Shown here piece by piece: positions 10,205 to 23,521 of a stretch of DNA of 64,000 nucleotides. The stretch comes from Tolypeutes matacus. Its lineage: Eukaryota > Chordata > Mammalia > Cingulata > Chlamyphoridae. The DNA lies in assembly GCA_026826555.1 (NCBI GenBank), contig JAKSZT010040477.1, positions 1-64,000 of the forward strand. Direction: 5' to 3'. The notes beneath the pieces were generated by a model that was not told the DNA's origin, made no database searches, and worked only from the letters and a program-made list of their open reading frames with translations. The position numbers and the translations under genes were made by a program. Position 1 is the stretch's first letter, and the number at the start of each line of letters is the position of its first letter.

Positions 10205-12560
10205 CAGGTGCCTTGGGTGAGTCCATTGAGCTGTAGAGTAGGAGTTGCAGCTCCACCAAGATTCCAGGCACAGCTGGCACATGGGCAGGCCAGAGGCTTC
10301 AGTCTCTGGAAGGACACCTACTAACTAACTCCAGCATCACATATAGGTTTGAATAGAAGGGACTGATGGACCATGTGCAGGGAGGACTTATTTGAGTCCA
10401 ACTCTGTCACTCTCAGGAGCACAGATTCCAAAGTAGAGCAAATTGATAAGGCATCAGTCTCTGGAGCTATTCCCCTTTATATAGGACCTGGTTGTCTCCA
10501 GAGCTCTCAGGAGCCCCTCTGTGTGGGGTGATATCTGCTTTGGTGTTCTATGTGATCCTACTGAGGTGTGTGTAAGCGTTACCTCTGGGATGACCTCCCG
10601 ACACTCTTTGAAGTCTCTTAGCCACATGAACTCATTTCTCTTTACCTTTTCCCCTTTTTATTCAAGGTCTTTTTCCAGGCATATTGCCAGTTGGAACTTG
10701 GTATTAATTCCTCATTGCCAGGGTGGCTCATCTACAGGAGTCATGTCCCATGCTGTGGGGAAGGTAATGCGTTCATATGCTGAGTTTGGCTTAGAGAGAA
10801 GCCACATTTGAGCAACAAGGAGGCTCTCATGTGGCAACCCTTGGGTAAGCTATAACAGTAGGCTAAGTTTCAATTACAAGGGCAAAGACTCATAAGGCTA
10901 GTCACCAATAACAAGAACTCATCAGTAGACCATCCTCTTTTGACAGACACTGCCCCTGCACTCGGAGGGCTGTTGCTGCTCCCTTGGAGAATGTGGCAGA
11001 GCTCTCCAGGCTGGGAATTCAATATTCCATAATTTATTGAGTGATTGTCTACCCACCATGACCATGCCCCATCCCTTGATCATTTGAACAATTTTATATA
11101 TCTTTCATGTATATTCAGATAACTTCCTCCCATGAATCCCCAATCCCAGACACCCCGCACCAATGAGCCTCTGCAGCCCCATTGTAACCCTTCTGTGATC
11201 TAAACCTTCCTTGAAGATGAAGCCCATACAATAACCAAATACAATTAATAGGAAAATGAAATAATAACGATAAGCTTAAATGCAAGAGATAAAATACATG
11301 GAAACTCAGAAAAAATAAAACTAAAAATAAAATATAATTAATGGATTGGCATATTCAAAAAAGTGGGAAAAAAAACAAACAAAAAATTTTTAAATTATTT
11401 TTTTCCTTTTATCACTGCATTATCGGCTGTCCAGTCTGTACCATGGCACCTTCTCCCTCTCATTCCCCAGTGTCTCCCAAATTTTCATTTAATTTTCAAA
11501 GAAGTTTTAGGTCACAGCAAAGTCACACACAGAATAATAGAGACTCTCAAATATCCAACCTCCTTCCCCTTTTCTCACCCCATATTAAAACCTTTTTTTT
11601 GTGTGTGTGGATGGTAGCATTGTTATAACTGTTATACAGAGAGTGAAACATAGCTACTAAACATTGTCAATGGTTTACAGTATAGTTTACATTTTTGATG
11701 GTACAGTTTAATAATTTTTTTAATGATATTTACCATGTCCTGTGTCCATAACTGTAATGTAATGAAAAACATTTCCCCTGACCACTAAATACCCCCTGCT
11801 AGATCTTTTCTGTTACTTCCTCTCCATCCCCCTGGGGCACATGACACTCCCCTGTCTTGACTCATTGGATGACAAGATTCATAGTTATATGTCCTGGGTA
11901 TTCTAACCTACCCGTCCTAATCTACCCACCTGTCAATCCTGCACCAACAAACCCACTAATATCACTACCCACCTGTCTCATCCTTCAATGTGCAACTATA
12001 ATCTATCACTTTACCATAGATTATGTCCATATGGGTGAAGGCTCACAACCTACTCTTCTGTTTCTCTCCCTTGTTAAACTATGTTTCAGACTATGGTTCT
12101 CAGAGACTGCTCACTTTCCTCAATTCAAATCAGTGAGGTCATATACTGTTCATCCTTCAATGCCTGGCTTGCTTCACTCAACATAAGGTCTTCAAGATTC
12201 ATCCATGTTATTCCATGTGTTAGCACTTTATTCCTTCTAACAGCCGAGTAATATTCCACTGTATGTATTTACCACATTTTGCTTATCCATTCATCTGTTG
12301 ATCGGCACCAGGGCTGATTCCAACTTTTGGCAATTGTGAACAATGGTGCTATGAACATTGGTGTGCATATAGCTTTTCGGGTCTTTGCTTTCAATTCTTC
12401 TGGGTATATACCCAGTAGTGGAATCACTGGATCATATGGAAGATCTATAGTTAGTTTTCTGAGGAACTGCCACACTGTCCCTGACAGTGGCTGGACCACT
12501 CTACAATCAAGCCAGCAGTGGATGACTGTTCCCATTCCTCCACGTCCTCTCCAACAGAAT
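10205..12560 (-). mobile_element. L1 3' part: ORF2 C-terminus and long 3' UTR
   Basis: This is the reverse complement of the 3' UTR of the L1 at 27590-29300, block for block. For example 11400-11660 matches 27800-28080, 10980-11060 matches 28400-28500 and 10500-10800 matches 28700-29000. It then continues beyond the point where the + strand copy has lost sequence, into an ORF2 C-terminal segment at 12269-12535 (PLLGIYPEELKAK, FTIAKSWNQPW). It is truncated at both ends and inactive. Confidence 0.8.
12269..12535 (-). pseudogene. L1 ORF2 C-terminal relic
   Basis: An 88-codon open stretch on the - strand reads through the known C-terminal region of ORF2, with CWLDCRVVQPLSGTVWQFL at the start and FTIAKSWNQPW near the end. 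This is the part of ORF2 downstream of the reverse transcriptase, around and after the cysteine-rich segment. It is a fragment only, with no start of its own. Confidence 0.75.
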
Positions 12561-13957
12561 CTCTGAAATAGAGCTGAAAAGTGTCAAGGAAGTTGAGGAT
12601 GTTTGCAATGGATTTTATGTTCTTGGCATTTTTAACATTTACATGCAGGCACGTCATGTGATTATATATATTTATTCAATTTTAAATTATCCTCTTAACT
12701 TTGTGGAAGTAATGATACTGTAGTTTAGGCAGTCATTTAAAAGACAAGATAAGCATTGGAAGTTTAGAAGTGTGTCTGGTGAAGGTGACTGCTTTTTATA
12801 CAACAGTTTTCAACAGGATCTATGGGTAGAAGGCCAAACAATAGCGAGGTGAGTAATTTATGGTTTTTGTTTATGTTTTGAGCTAATTTAAAAACACAGT
12901 GATTGAATTGGAAGAGAGCTAAAGGTTAGACTGTGACCTATTGGCACAGGTGTGTGCAGTATCAATCCATGTGAAAGCTGAATTCAGTTAAGGAGCTTTA
13001 GTTGAACCTGAGAATAATATTTAGAGAAATGTCATCAGTGATAATCTATGAGTATCATGTTTCTTTGTATATATTTTTTTTTATGTAAGAGAGAAATTTT
13101 TACATGGTGTTGAAGACTTTATCTAATTTCTAGCTCTTACTTGCTGTTCTGTTTTGCACACTCACTAAACTTTCAGTAATATAGGCATAATAATATTTGT
13201 ACTGATAACCAGATAGTGATTTTGTGAGAATTCTGATGACTCAGGACAAGTTTATTAGATTTCTTTCAATAAGTTGGGTGTTTGAATATTTAAATTCTTA
13301 ACAAATTTACCTTTGAAATTGATTCTGATATTTTATTCAAGTAAAGAGGAGCCCATGGAATTAAAAGTCAGCTATGTAAAATAATGGTCAAGTAACACAC
13401 TTCTATGCTCATACAAATACATCTACATGCACAAGCAATAAATATATATTATTTTATCTGCATTTCCCTCCCTTGCTTACTTTTATGTTCCCAAAATATG
13501 GTTGATGCTGCAGACTGCAACATCCTTGACCATAGGCTGTTGTGGATGAGCGCTGTCTCAGGACTAATACCACCATATCGCCCCTCCAATACCCTCTCTC
13601 AAGGCAGTTGTGCCCCACTTGTTTTGTGTGAGAGTGAGAATGGGAGGAATTGTTACAACTTTACTCTGTCCTCTAGAATTTATTGTTAATATGAAAAATA
13701 TTGTTGTGAAACCTGATGATATTTGATGCCATTCTTCCATATATGATTCAATTTTTATTTTTATGACATTCACTTTATACCTGATATTTGGAATTCTCAA
13801 GAACATGTCTTCAAGAAGTTATTTGAAATTTCCAATGAGAGATTTTTCAAGAAAGTCATTTTCATTCATATTGTTGTATTCTTTGTATGTTGTTTGAATG
13901 TTGGCTCATATTTTTGGTGCTGAAAAATGCTATGAAAATTTCATCTCCTTATTTTTT

Positions 13958-14041
13958 TAAGAAGGCTCCAGGGATCGAAACTGTGGCCTCATACATGGGA
14001 TCAGGTGCTCACATCACTCAGCTATACCTGATGCTAGCCAA
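13958..14041 (-). repeat. tRNA-derived SINE (short copy)
   Basis: A - strand SINE with a T-run at the left end and a tRNA-like head (GGGATCGAAACTGTGGCCTC, ATCACTCAGCTATACC). It is flanked by a 13-base direct repeat, CTCCTTATTTTTT, at 13945-13957 and 14042-14054. Confidence 0.8.
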
Positions 14042-14705
14042 CTCCTTATTTTTTCCATATATGTCAGGAACTACCCCAATTATCTGTTTGTACTCCTCCA
14101 TTGGTTTATTGATTTTCTAATTTTTCATTTTTTTCTTATTATATCTCTATTCATTTTATTTCATGGAAAATCATATATATAATCTTTAAAAGCATTGGAG
14201 CAATAATTTATTTCAGGCATATTTAAATTTTAGCAGAACTTTCTTGTTCACTGATTGTGTTTTTATGCAATACATAATTTTTACTTTGTGGATTTTGTAC
14301 CTCTTTAAATGAAAGTGGAGATATTGCTTTATATATATAGTTTCTATATTTCTCTTTTCCTTCTCCATCAATTTTTGTTGTGTGACTGTGTTTGTATCTG
14401 TCTCTCTCATGGTGGAGGCTTCCTCAAAATTCTTCTAAGCACTGTACCTAGAATAGTAATTCAGAAAAAGGGTGATTGGCTCAAAACTTTTATTTCTGAC
14501 TCATGCAAACTTTTAAAAAATATATTTTTGCACACACATATAAAGACATAAGTTGGAGAATGGACCTTAAAATATTTAAATGTTTTATTCTCATATTCGT
14601 GGATGCCTGATCAGAGTCCTGAAGGCTGCAATGTATGTGCCTTACAAAGGGTCTGGCAAAGAGTCTGTCCTATCAATAGCAAGCTCTTGAGTTAGGTTAT
14701 AAAGG

Positions 14706-14853
14706 AAAATTATGGAAAAATCTAAAGTCAAGTATATGAACTTCTCCTGATAGTAGGCAACTAACACTCTTACATTATGGAAAAATTATGGAAGAATCTA
14801 AAGTCAAGTATATGAAATTCTCCTGATAGTAGGCAACTAGCACTCTTACATTT
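14706..14853. repeat. 76-base tandem duplication
   Basis: Two head-to-tail units starting AAAATTATGGAA at 14706 and 14782 differ at only a few positions by eye, which suggests a recent duplication in the OR flank. Confidence 0.9.
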
Positions 14854-15436
14854 CTGACCAAAGACCATTACTGATAAGTGATTTTTAGATGTCATGTTTG
14901 GCAGAGTGATTTCAAGAAATATATTTGGCTTCTCAACATGAGAAAAAGGGTTGCAGTCACTGATGTATGTTGAGGGGATGTGAAAATATTAAAATCCTGA
15001 ATATAAAAAAAATTATCCTCTTTGCACAACTAAACATTCATATGATGTGTCAATCATTTATTGACTCAAACTGATTTCAAATTTGTATATATTGTGGTTA
15101 AGTATACCTGAATTTTCTAGATACATGAATTTATGAAGGGCAGAATCATCCATATACTCTTAAATTGGTAATCAATATTTCATTTTATTGATTACAAAAT
15201 ATTTTGGAAGTTAATGATTGTCATATTAATTCATAGTTTTGTGTAATGAAATGAGGTTTCTTGTTTAAAATAGGTATATTTGGTTATTCAGTTATAGAGC
15301 TATTTTACTTTCCTAGAAAATCTGAATTTGGACTAAAATAAAAAATAAAAAACAAAAACTAAATAAACTGTTCACTATACATTATTTACCTTGCATATAC
15401 TGGTCTATTCCTTAAGGATAAATCTATGAATAGCCC

Positions 15437-16375
15437 ATGGAGTATTATAATCAAACATCAACTGATTTTTTCTTATTGGGGTTGTTTCCACCAACAAGAT
15501 TTGGCCTTTTCCTCTTCACACTCATCATTCTCATTTTCCTAATGGCTCTGATTGGCAATCTCTCCATGATCCTCCTCATCTTCTTGGATTCCCACCTCCA
15601 CACCCCCATGTATTTCCTACTTTGTCAACTCTCCCTCATGGACTTGAATTACATCTCCACCATTATCCCAACGATGGTTTTCAATTTCCTGATTGGCAAC
15701 AAGTCTATCTCCTTCATTGGTCGTGGAGTTCAGAGATTCTTCTTTTTGACTTTAGCACTTGCTGAATCTCTGCTCTGGACATCAATGGCTTATGACCATT
15801 ATGTGGCTATTTGCTTCCTCTACACTATTCCATCCATATGAGCAAACAGAGTTGTGTGCTGATGATTACAGGATCTTGACTAATGGGCTCTATCAATGCC
15901 TGTGCCCACACTGCATATGCACTCCACATCCCTTATTTCCAGTCCAGGAACATCAAATCATTTCTTCTGTGATGTACCATCTATGCTGTCTTTGGCATGT
16001 ATGGACACCTCAGTCTATGAGTACACAGTGTTTGTGAGCACTACTCTCTTCCTCGTGTTTCCCTTCATCATTTTAGCATGTTCTTATGTTCAGGTGCTCC
16101 TTGCTATTCACCACATGCAGTCAGTGGAAGAGAGGAAAAAGGCCTATTTGACATGTAGTACCCACCTCACTATGGTGACTTTCTACTATGCATCATTTGT
16201 TTACACCTATCTATGACCAAGATGCCTCAGATCTCCAACAGAGGACAAGGTTCTGGCTGTCTTCTATACCATCCTCACCCCCATGCTCAACCATGTCATT
16301 TGCAGCCTGAGAAACAAGGAAGTTATGGAGGCCCTGAAAAGAGTGACTAACAGGATCTCTTCTGTTAAGAGGTAG
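15437..16375 (+). pseudogene. Olfactory receptor pseudogene 1 (family 2, OR2L-like)
   Basis: A single coding exon of the OR type, a G-protein-coupled odorant receptor of olfactory neuron cilia. It opens MEYYNQTSTDFFLLG with an N-glycosylation site, has a GN-containing first membrane span, LHTPMYFLL leading into the second, and AYDHYVAIC after the third (the OR consensus has R where this has H). Further on it has SYVQVLL in the fifth span, KKAYLTCSTHLT before the sixth and [10 protein letters not shown] at the end of the seventh. Lesions: a 1-base loss near 15812, a stop replacing W near 15875, a 1-base gain near 15955 and a TGA near 16214. Total span is close to the usual 310-320 codons. Subfamily is judged by eye. 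Confidence 0.93.
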
Positions 16376-17875
16376 ACAAAGTTACTCCAAGGTACAGGTG
16401 CATGAAAATTCAGCCATATATAAAAATTAAAAATTTCTATTCCAGGCTTAAAGAACAGGAAAACTTATTTTAAATGATTAAAAACTAAGTTGGAAAAAAA
16501 AGTGTATATTCTCATGTCATTATTTGTGTTTGTTTTGTAATTTATCCATCAATATAAAGGGTATATATATTTCACAAACTTGTATGCTAAAGGAATATTC
16601 TATTATATGGAGAAATTAAAATAGAAACTACTTAACTTGGAGTTATTATTCAACATAACAGTTACATAATACCTTTAGTCAATCTCTCAATATCAGTAAA
16701 TTAGTATAACAGAACAATGGTTATTTTAAGAGTTGTTCTAATTTAAAACAAGAGAATATATAATTCTTTTCTACTGTTATGCATTTTTAAGAAGTGTGCA
16801 CTAGTTTTTTTCCCCAAAATTTCAGGTGAACTGACACATATAAGAATTAGATAGAAAGCTCTAAAAGGATTTAGAAGGCTTTATACCACTATGGAGAAAA
16901 TATGAAAAGTCTATATCTTTCTTGAAAGGGGGGCTGGGTTTATCTGTGTAAATGTTAGGAAAGAGATTTATTAATGGTTCTACAATGAGATAAAAATTTA
17001 GTCAACTAGGCATTAGAAGAATTAGAGTCAATCCAGGTGGCCCCTCATTTCTCTATTTGCAATGCTTTTAATGAGTGAGATATAGGAATTTAAAAGAAGT
17101 TAGTTTTAGGCACAATGCATAAGAAAGAGATGAGACATGGAAAAACTAGAAATCATTTCATTTTCATTTTTCTATTAAGCCGTAAAAACATATTACAGCT
17201 AAAATTTTGACAGAGGCTATGAATGAAAGAAGAAGAGAAAGACTATTGTCATTAGGAGATTGATTTGTGAAACACTAGGCAAGCATTAGTGACCCTGGGG
17301 TCTGGTGACCCAGTGTGAACTAACAGCTGGGTAGAAAAGCTGTCTCTTCATTTCAATAAAGAGTACATATTTGTAATAAAAATATTGGCATTTCTGAATG
17401 CTCTCATCCTCCCTTTAGTATCTCAAGTGAAATTTTTATTTCTGAATTTCCAGGATGGTGTCTTGGTGGAATGGTGATGACTTTGTTAAAATAATCCCAC
17501 CATGATTCTCTGTTTATCTTATTTTTCTTATTTTTAAATACAGATAGACTTGAAGGTGATCTAATTAAAATTCACTTTAATGATGTCACTTTCCTTAGTG
17601 TTGTGTACAGTTCTGTCCATTATCTAAGTCATTTCTGCATCTCCAGGATGAAATCCCAATACATCTTACCTACTTTTCTTCTCTACATTTTACATTGAAT
17701 GCATGTTTCTGAACAAGTGATGATCAGTTCAACCCTTCATGAATTAAATGATTGAAATTGTCTGTTTCTAAATCACATTACTCACTATTCTCATACAACT
17801 ATCTTTGGCTAGACAATTTATATTTCACATGTTTCTCAATACCAATTTCATATGCCATCCACATTAGGAAGCACT
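16376..17875. other. OR downstream flank (block A)
   Basis: No gene is seen. Parts match the downstream flank of the third OR. About 16820-16900 (AACTGACACATATAAGAATT, ACCACTATGGAGAAAATA) resembles 53975-54055. About 17540-17650 (GACTTGAAGGTGATCT, CACTTTCCTTAG) resembles 55205-55300. Confidence 0.6.
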
Positions 17876-18255
17876 CTTTTTTTTTTTAATTTTTTATTTA
17901 TTTTTATTGTGGGTAAAAGTCAAAATTCTCACAATACATACAAACATTTGCAAAACCATATATAAATATATATGCATATATGTGTATTTGCTTACAAAAA
18001 TGTTATATATATATATATACATATATTTTAAGAGGTGTTTAGATTACCCAAAATATTACATGGAACCCACTGGGATTCCCATGTTGCCCACCTCCCACAC
18101 CTCCCACCACATCCCACACAAACATCTCCCACAAGTGTGGCCCACCACCCTCAATGAACTTACACATCCTGGAGCCTTGCCACCAACCATAGACCACAGT
18201 TCACACCGTAGAACACACTCTCTCCCACTCAGTTCTGAGTGGTGTGTGCAGATTT
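17876..18255 (-). mobile_element. L1 3' end fragment
   Basis: From about 18030 to 18250 this is the reverse complement of the L1 3' terminus at 29660-29890 (CACTGGGATTCCCATGTT, CATAGACCACAGTTCACA, ACTCTCTCCCACTCAG). A T-run at 17876-17890 marks the tail side, and a (TA)n tract at about 18005-18020 sits between. Confidence 0.75.
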
Positions 18256-19611
18256 CTTGAAACTATATGTTCTACTGTATACTTCCTCTCTGCTCTCATA
18301 GATCCCAATTAATTTTAATAATGAAGAACATTATCACATATTATTGTAATCACCTTGATTTTTAGTATTTCTTCCCAGACAATTAATTGTTAAACATCAA
18401 TGGCCTGTTATTTTCTTTTTCTTATGCCTAGATCTTTCTTAATGACTGACTAACCTATGTGCAAAATATTTGGTCCTCAAAGCATATCTTTGGGAATTCT
18501 TAACCCATTTTACTTCCACATAATTACTAGAATCAGCTTGTAAATTGTCCACTAAAAATCACTGGTAGTTTGAATTAAACTTTATTGATATGTATATTAA
18601 ATTTCAAGAAGTGAATTTTCTTCAATCTAGACTCAATGCATTTGAAGTACATCTCACCAAATTTATGTGAATTTGTGAAGGGCTGAACATTATATCCTAT
18701 TAAAGTGGTATGGGATTATATTCTTTTTATTATTTCAAAGGATTTGGTGTGTAAATGTTTGCAACCTCATTCTTGCCTCTTTAGATAATAGTTATTTTTT
18801 TAAAAATGAATTTATTATTCTTTTAAGGGGTTGGGTGTTTTAAATAATATTTCACATCATAGACAGAACACAAAAATTTAAAACAAAAACAAACATCACT
18901 GTTCTGTATTTATATTCCAGAGTATCCTTTCTTCCTTTAGTAAAAACCAAATTTTGCATGTCATAGTTTGTCCTATGGTTTCTTGTGGGGAGGTGAAGGT
19001 CTTTCAGATCCCACATCCTTCCTTAGTGGTTATAGTAATATAACGATTTTTCAGTATTCCTTCAGACCTTGTGTTTTCTGGGATGAGATTTTTAGGGACT
19101 CACTCTAATTCTTTTACAAAACACATAGCCATCTTAATATGCCTATTCTCTTGTATTCTTCCCATGAATTGGTGATAGTGGGATGATTCTGCCATGAGAT
19201 CAAAACCACTGGATTCAAAACCCCAAATCCATCTGGTAGTTTCTATCTAGGATCCCCAAACCTGTCTTTGTGACTCCAACATGGATAATTGTAAGATGTG
19301 TCTAAGATGTCTTACTTTCAAGTTGAAATTATTTTTAAGCCATCATCCCCTCATGGGCATACCCTTTCCTTTGTGAAAGTTTTAGCACAAATGTTATCAT
19401 CCTCTAAAGATGATGATATTATTACTATGTTGTGAATCTACTAAGCCTGTGTGTTCTTTTATATTCAAGTGCAGTGTTTTAATATCAACCAAAGAACACC
19501 TTTGTTTTTAAAAAAATACACATACTTTTATTTTCAGGTAATTTCAAATAATTTTTAACTGAAGTTTTGATATTAAAATATTTTTAAAAACCTTAAAAGA
19601 TACAGAGCAAA
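18256..19611. other. Intergenic, OR-flank-like, no gene
   Basis: About 18640-18760 (TTTATGTGAATTTGTGAAGG, then CCTATTAAAGTGGTATGGGA) resembles the stretch just upstream of the first OR (about 15120-15210) and of the second (about 42650-42720), but no receptor follows. About 19160-19260 loosely resembles 48400-48470. No coding sequence is seen. Confidence 0.45.
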
Positions 19612-20065
19612 ATCTTTTTTTAAATAAATTTTATTGATACATATTAATAAAGCATACAATTTATCCAAGGTTTACAATCAATGTTGTTTGCTATAATCAC
19701 ATTTTTAGTTGTGCATTCATCAATCACTATTAAAGCATTTTCATTATTTCAAAAATAATAACAAAGAACAAAAAAAAAATAAAACCAGACAAACAAATAA
19801 AATATTCCTCACCCCTCAATCTTTCTATGCTTCCCCATTCTACATATCTGCTATTTCTTTCATACTATATTTAGTTCATAATAGGGCAACTATACAGTAT
19901 TTTTCCTTTAGTGTCTGCGTTGCTTCACTCAATATAATTTCCTCCAGTTTCAATCATGTTATCATACCATGCATGACATCATTTTTTCTTACCAATACAT
20001 AATATTCCATTATGTGTATTGTCCACAATTTGTTTATCCATTCATCAGTTGATGGACTCCTTTAA
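19612..20065 (-). mobile_element. L1 3' end fragment
   Basis: This antisense L1 3' tail has the typical order: TTTTATTGATACATATTAAT at the tail, GTTGTGCATTCATCAATCAC, GTTGCTTCACTCAATATAAT, then TTATCCATTCATCAGTTGAT. The last two have counterparts in the 12170-12300 relic. Confidence 0.65.
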
Positions 20066-21705
20066 AGTGGACGAATAGTTAGCTTTTCTAACTGAAACAT
20101 ACCATTTGTGCATTTCTTGGAACCCATGGGAAAATTTAAAAAAAATAAAAGTCTTATCTGCAGTAACAATATATTATTACGTATAGAAACATAGTTATAC
20201 CATGAAATTGAATAAAAATCTCATTTTCATTACCTATGTTCATAATAAAAATATTCATTTTAATACACATTACAAAAGAATGGAATACAAATGAAAATAT
20301 ATAATATATAAGAACTAAAATTATAAAGATAGCTCAATTATGTGGCATTTTTAAAATTTCAGCCAAGCAATATTACACAAGCATATATATATATGTGTAT
20401 ACATATACAAGTATTTTTATTAAATTTAGTAAATTTATATTTTAATTTATTAAGTTTGTTGGCAAATACAAATAAAATGGGATAATATTTTAGTATATAC
20501 ACTCACATCATTACTATTCAATAACAGATGCCATTATATAAAATGACTCCAGAGAATGTCAGTGAAATATTAATACTAGAAAAATCTGAATAAATTTATT
20601 TGCTTCTTTTCCCAATGATTTGATCTTAACTTCTGTGAAACTTACAAGAGAAAATAAAATCAGAACTCCTCATCAAGCTTGGCCTCAGGCCATCCCATGT
20701 TATTAGTGACATGACTTACATTGTCCAAGCCTCAGAGCACTTTCCCAAGTGAAAAGAAATAAAGCCAGTAATAGAATCAGTTCCCATGTAAATTAGCCCT
20801 GGACTGCTGGTTTCTGCTGACATGCCTTGAAAGAATGTAAACTGTCAAGTGCAGGGATGAGAGTAGAATAATTACTTTTTTGAAAACATATTCAAAGTAA
20901 GTTTTCTGGAAAAATGATTTCATTCATGTGATCACTGTAGGACCACTGTTAGCTCACAGGCCAGTGAGTTTGTCAAGGTGAGAATACATTAAAAAGTTAG
21001 TAATCCTAATTGTATTTTTATTTTCAATTGTCACAAATGAAGAGGGATTCTTCTGCAAGTGCTTAACAAACTTTCATTAGAATGAATTAATAGGACTTTA
21101 TAAAAATATTATAATAAGCAATTGGTAAATTTTAGTTCTAAAAAATTAATTTCTGATGAAAGAATTCATAAAACAAAATTTTATTTGGTGAAGTGCATTT
21201 TAAAGGAAACACATCTATATATGCTTAAAAATAAGAATAAAAAATACAAAAACAATTGGCTGTTTGAACACTTATACACTCTTTTAACATGTGAAGTTCT
21301 TTTAAGATGTAAAATGCTATTATAATATTCTGGAAAGAACTACAGGGATTGTCAATAATCTACGGTGAATGAAATGATAGTGAAAAGTACTGGAATTGGA
21401 AATACACCTGATGGTTGATATAATATAGGAACTACTGTAACTACAAAATCACATACAAAAGAAATAATATTGGTGATACATTGTAATTAAATGTATTAGC
21501 TCAGGACACATTTAAATTGAAACACCATAAGAACTGGTCTTCCCTTAAAGACTCCAAGAAACCATTTTTCTAAGATGATGTTTTATTACTCTTCCAACCT
21601 TTATTAGAGATGTGTTCTTGGAAAGAACAAATGAATATGGTAAATCTGAGAGATATGAAGAAACATATAAAGAAGAATATGTCCAAAAGAGTTCCTATTA
21701 GGAGG
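20066..21705. other. Intergenic block, paralogous to 31.1-31.8 kb
   Basis: No gene is seen. About 20930-21130 follows the same order of motifs as 31205-31400 (GATCACTGTAGGACCACTGT against GATAACTGTAGAACACCTAT; GGGATTCTTCTGCAAGTG against GGATACTTCTGTAAGTG). About 21330-21440 resembles 31655-31755. This is part of the duplicated OR-flank landscape. Confidence 0.55.
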
Positions 21706-21710
21706 CAGGA

Positions 21711-23521
21711 GGCCAAGATGGCATTAGTATAGGAGGGCGCACACTGCAAGCTCCCAGAGCAAGGCAGATTGTGGACGGGGTCCTGCCCGGGGGTCTGTGC
21801 TGTGCACGCGAGGAGTGAGAAGCTTGGGACATCTATCTGCGCGGATCGGCGGCGTGGACCGAACGGTGGAGATTCTTGAGTTTTGAGGCTGCCGGAGGAG
21901 GTTGGCACAGGCGGCTGAGCCTCACGGCTAGGGAAAAATAAATAAAATTAAATAAAACGGCCATTTGGAGCCGCGGGCGGGGCGAAAAAGTTTTATTTTC
22001 TGGGGATCTGGCTGCCTGGTGCCCCTTGGACCTTGAGTGAACAGAGCAAACGAGCTAATCAGCACCCGGTGAACTGGAGGCGGGATTTTGGTCAGGAAAC
22101 GCAGCTGATTTCCCTAGCCACCCAGGGATAAGACCTGGGCCGCTGCGGAGCCAGGAGGAAGGGACACTTCCAAAAAAGGGAGAGTTCAGTTGGAAGACAG
22201 GGAAGGGTATTTTATATTTTCAGACATCGATCTGGCTGCCTGCACCGCCCCATAGCTTTGGGGAGAGGATAAGCCGACCTGAAGCAGCATCAGGCTGAGA
22301 GCAGATGAGAATCTGCACTCAAACTGATTTACTGAGCAGCCCGGTGATGCTCGAGCTTGGCACCAGAAGGGGCGGAATCCGCCGTCTTTAGCACTCCTCA
22401 TTGACTAACATCAGAGCTTTAGCTAACCTGGGGAGTCTGGAAAGTGGGATGTGCTAGATTAATTTCCACAGGCCCAGCTAGGGTCCCTTCCGTAAGGAGG
22501 TTGGTCTAGAGGAGGAATTATTTTGAGTCCTGTATTTGGCTAAAAAAATAAAAATTAAAAAAAAAAAAAAGTGAGGTCACCTCAACAAATGAAAAATAAA
22601 TTCTTTTTAATTTAGTTTAATACCTAAAAGCTGCTTCAGGACCTGCATACAGAACCCTGTGGGGAAATTCATTGATAAACACAAGTAGGCAGGAAGGATC
22701 CACGTGGACCCTAGGGGAATCAATGACTCCCCTTAGTTCTCTTTGACTGCTTGCCTGTGTGGATCTTTGGTTTCTCTCTGTTACTTTCTGGTCTATTGCT
22801 AGGATTTCCTTTTTCCTCCCCCCTTCCTTTTTCCTTCTATTTTTTTTTTTTTTTAAATAGGTGCTGCCAGCTTGTCGCTTCTTTGCTGGGCTTCTTATTC
22901 AGTAATTTCCAACTCGCTGTATATATTGATTCTGTATTACAAACTATCGCTTATCCTTCCTGCATCTTTCTGCCTTCTGTTTTCTGTTGTGGCTCTTAGA
23001 GACAACATTTTTTCATAGGCCCACAACTTAAGGGTGTCAATTTCTATCCCATCTATTTTGTTTTCTTCTTCTTCTTTTTTCTTTTCTTTTTTTAATTAGT
23101 ATTAACTTTTCCTTTCAGACCTTTCTTTACTATTTCTCTCCCTCCTCATAATTCTAGCCTTCTAAATCACTATATATATATATTCCTCCATTTGTTTTCC
23201 CAGTCCATTGTAGGAACTCCATATTTTTTCCTAGTACTCTACACTGCCTACACAAGTTAAATATTCATCACATTAGTCTCATTTTGCCCCTCTTCTAACT
23301 TTTATCTTTATTTCTATTATCCTTCTGCCTTCCTTACATCTTTTGATTCCTCTGGCCCTAACCTTTTGCCTTCAAGGGAACATAGAAAGAAGCAAGGAAA
23401 TAAAATAAGAAGAAAAACTGCCAAAGAGAAAACTTAACTCACACGCAGAATCAACAGCTAAATAAAATTCTAGAGCATAGAGAAAAGCTAATCAACTGAA
23501 CAAACCCATCAAGATAATATC
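21711..23521 (+). promoter_or_regulatory. L1 5' UTR (internal promoter region)
   Basis: About 1.8 kb precede ORF1. The first 750 bases are CpG-rich (GGGGCGAAAAAG near 21978, CCGCGGGCGGGG near 21972), and the later part (22750-23350) is strongly pyrimidine-rich on this strand. L1 5' UTRs drive transcription of the element and, in many mammals, also have antisense promoter activity. It closely matches the copy at the left edge of the window in the opposite orientation. Promoter function is inferred from the family. Confidence 0.7.

Larger units (their letters stand above)
12561..15436. other. OR upstream flank (block A), no gene seen
   Basis: This AT-rich flank precedes the first OR pseudogene. 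Parts are paralogous to the flank of the third OR: about 14380-14440 (CTCTCTCATGGTGGAGG, CCTCAAAATTCT) matches about 51068-51110. It holds one SINE (13958-14041) and a 76-base tandem duplication (14706-14853). I saw no exon-like coding sequence. Confidence 0.55.

Noticed and set aside
9848..10324. 158-codon open frame, + strand
   Set aside because: It crosses a recent SINE and its target duplication into L1 debris; the frame was created by the insertion.
13405..13806. Open frames of 80-94 codons on both strands upstream of OR pseudogene 1
   Set aside because: No protein family is recognised, and the frames overlap antisense to each other in flank DNA; treated as chance.
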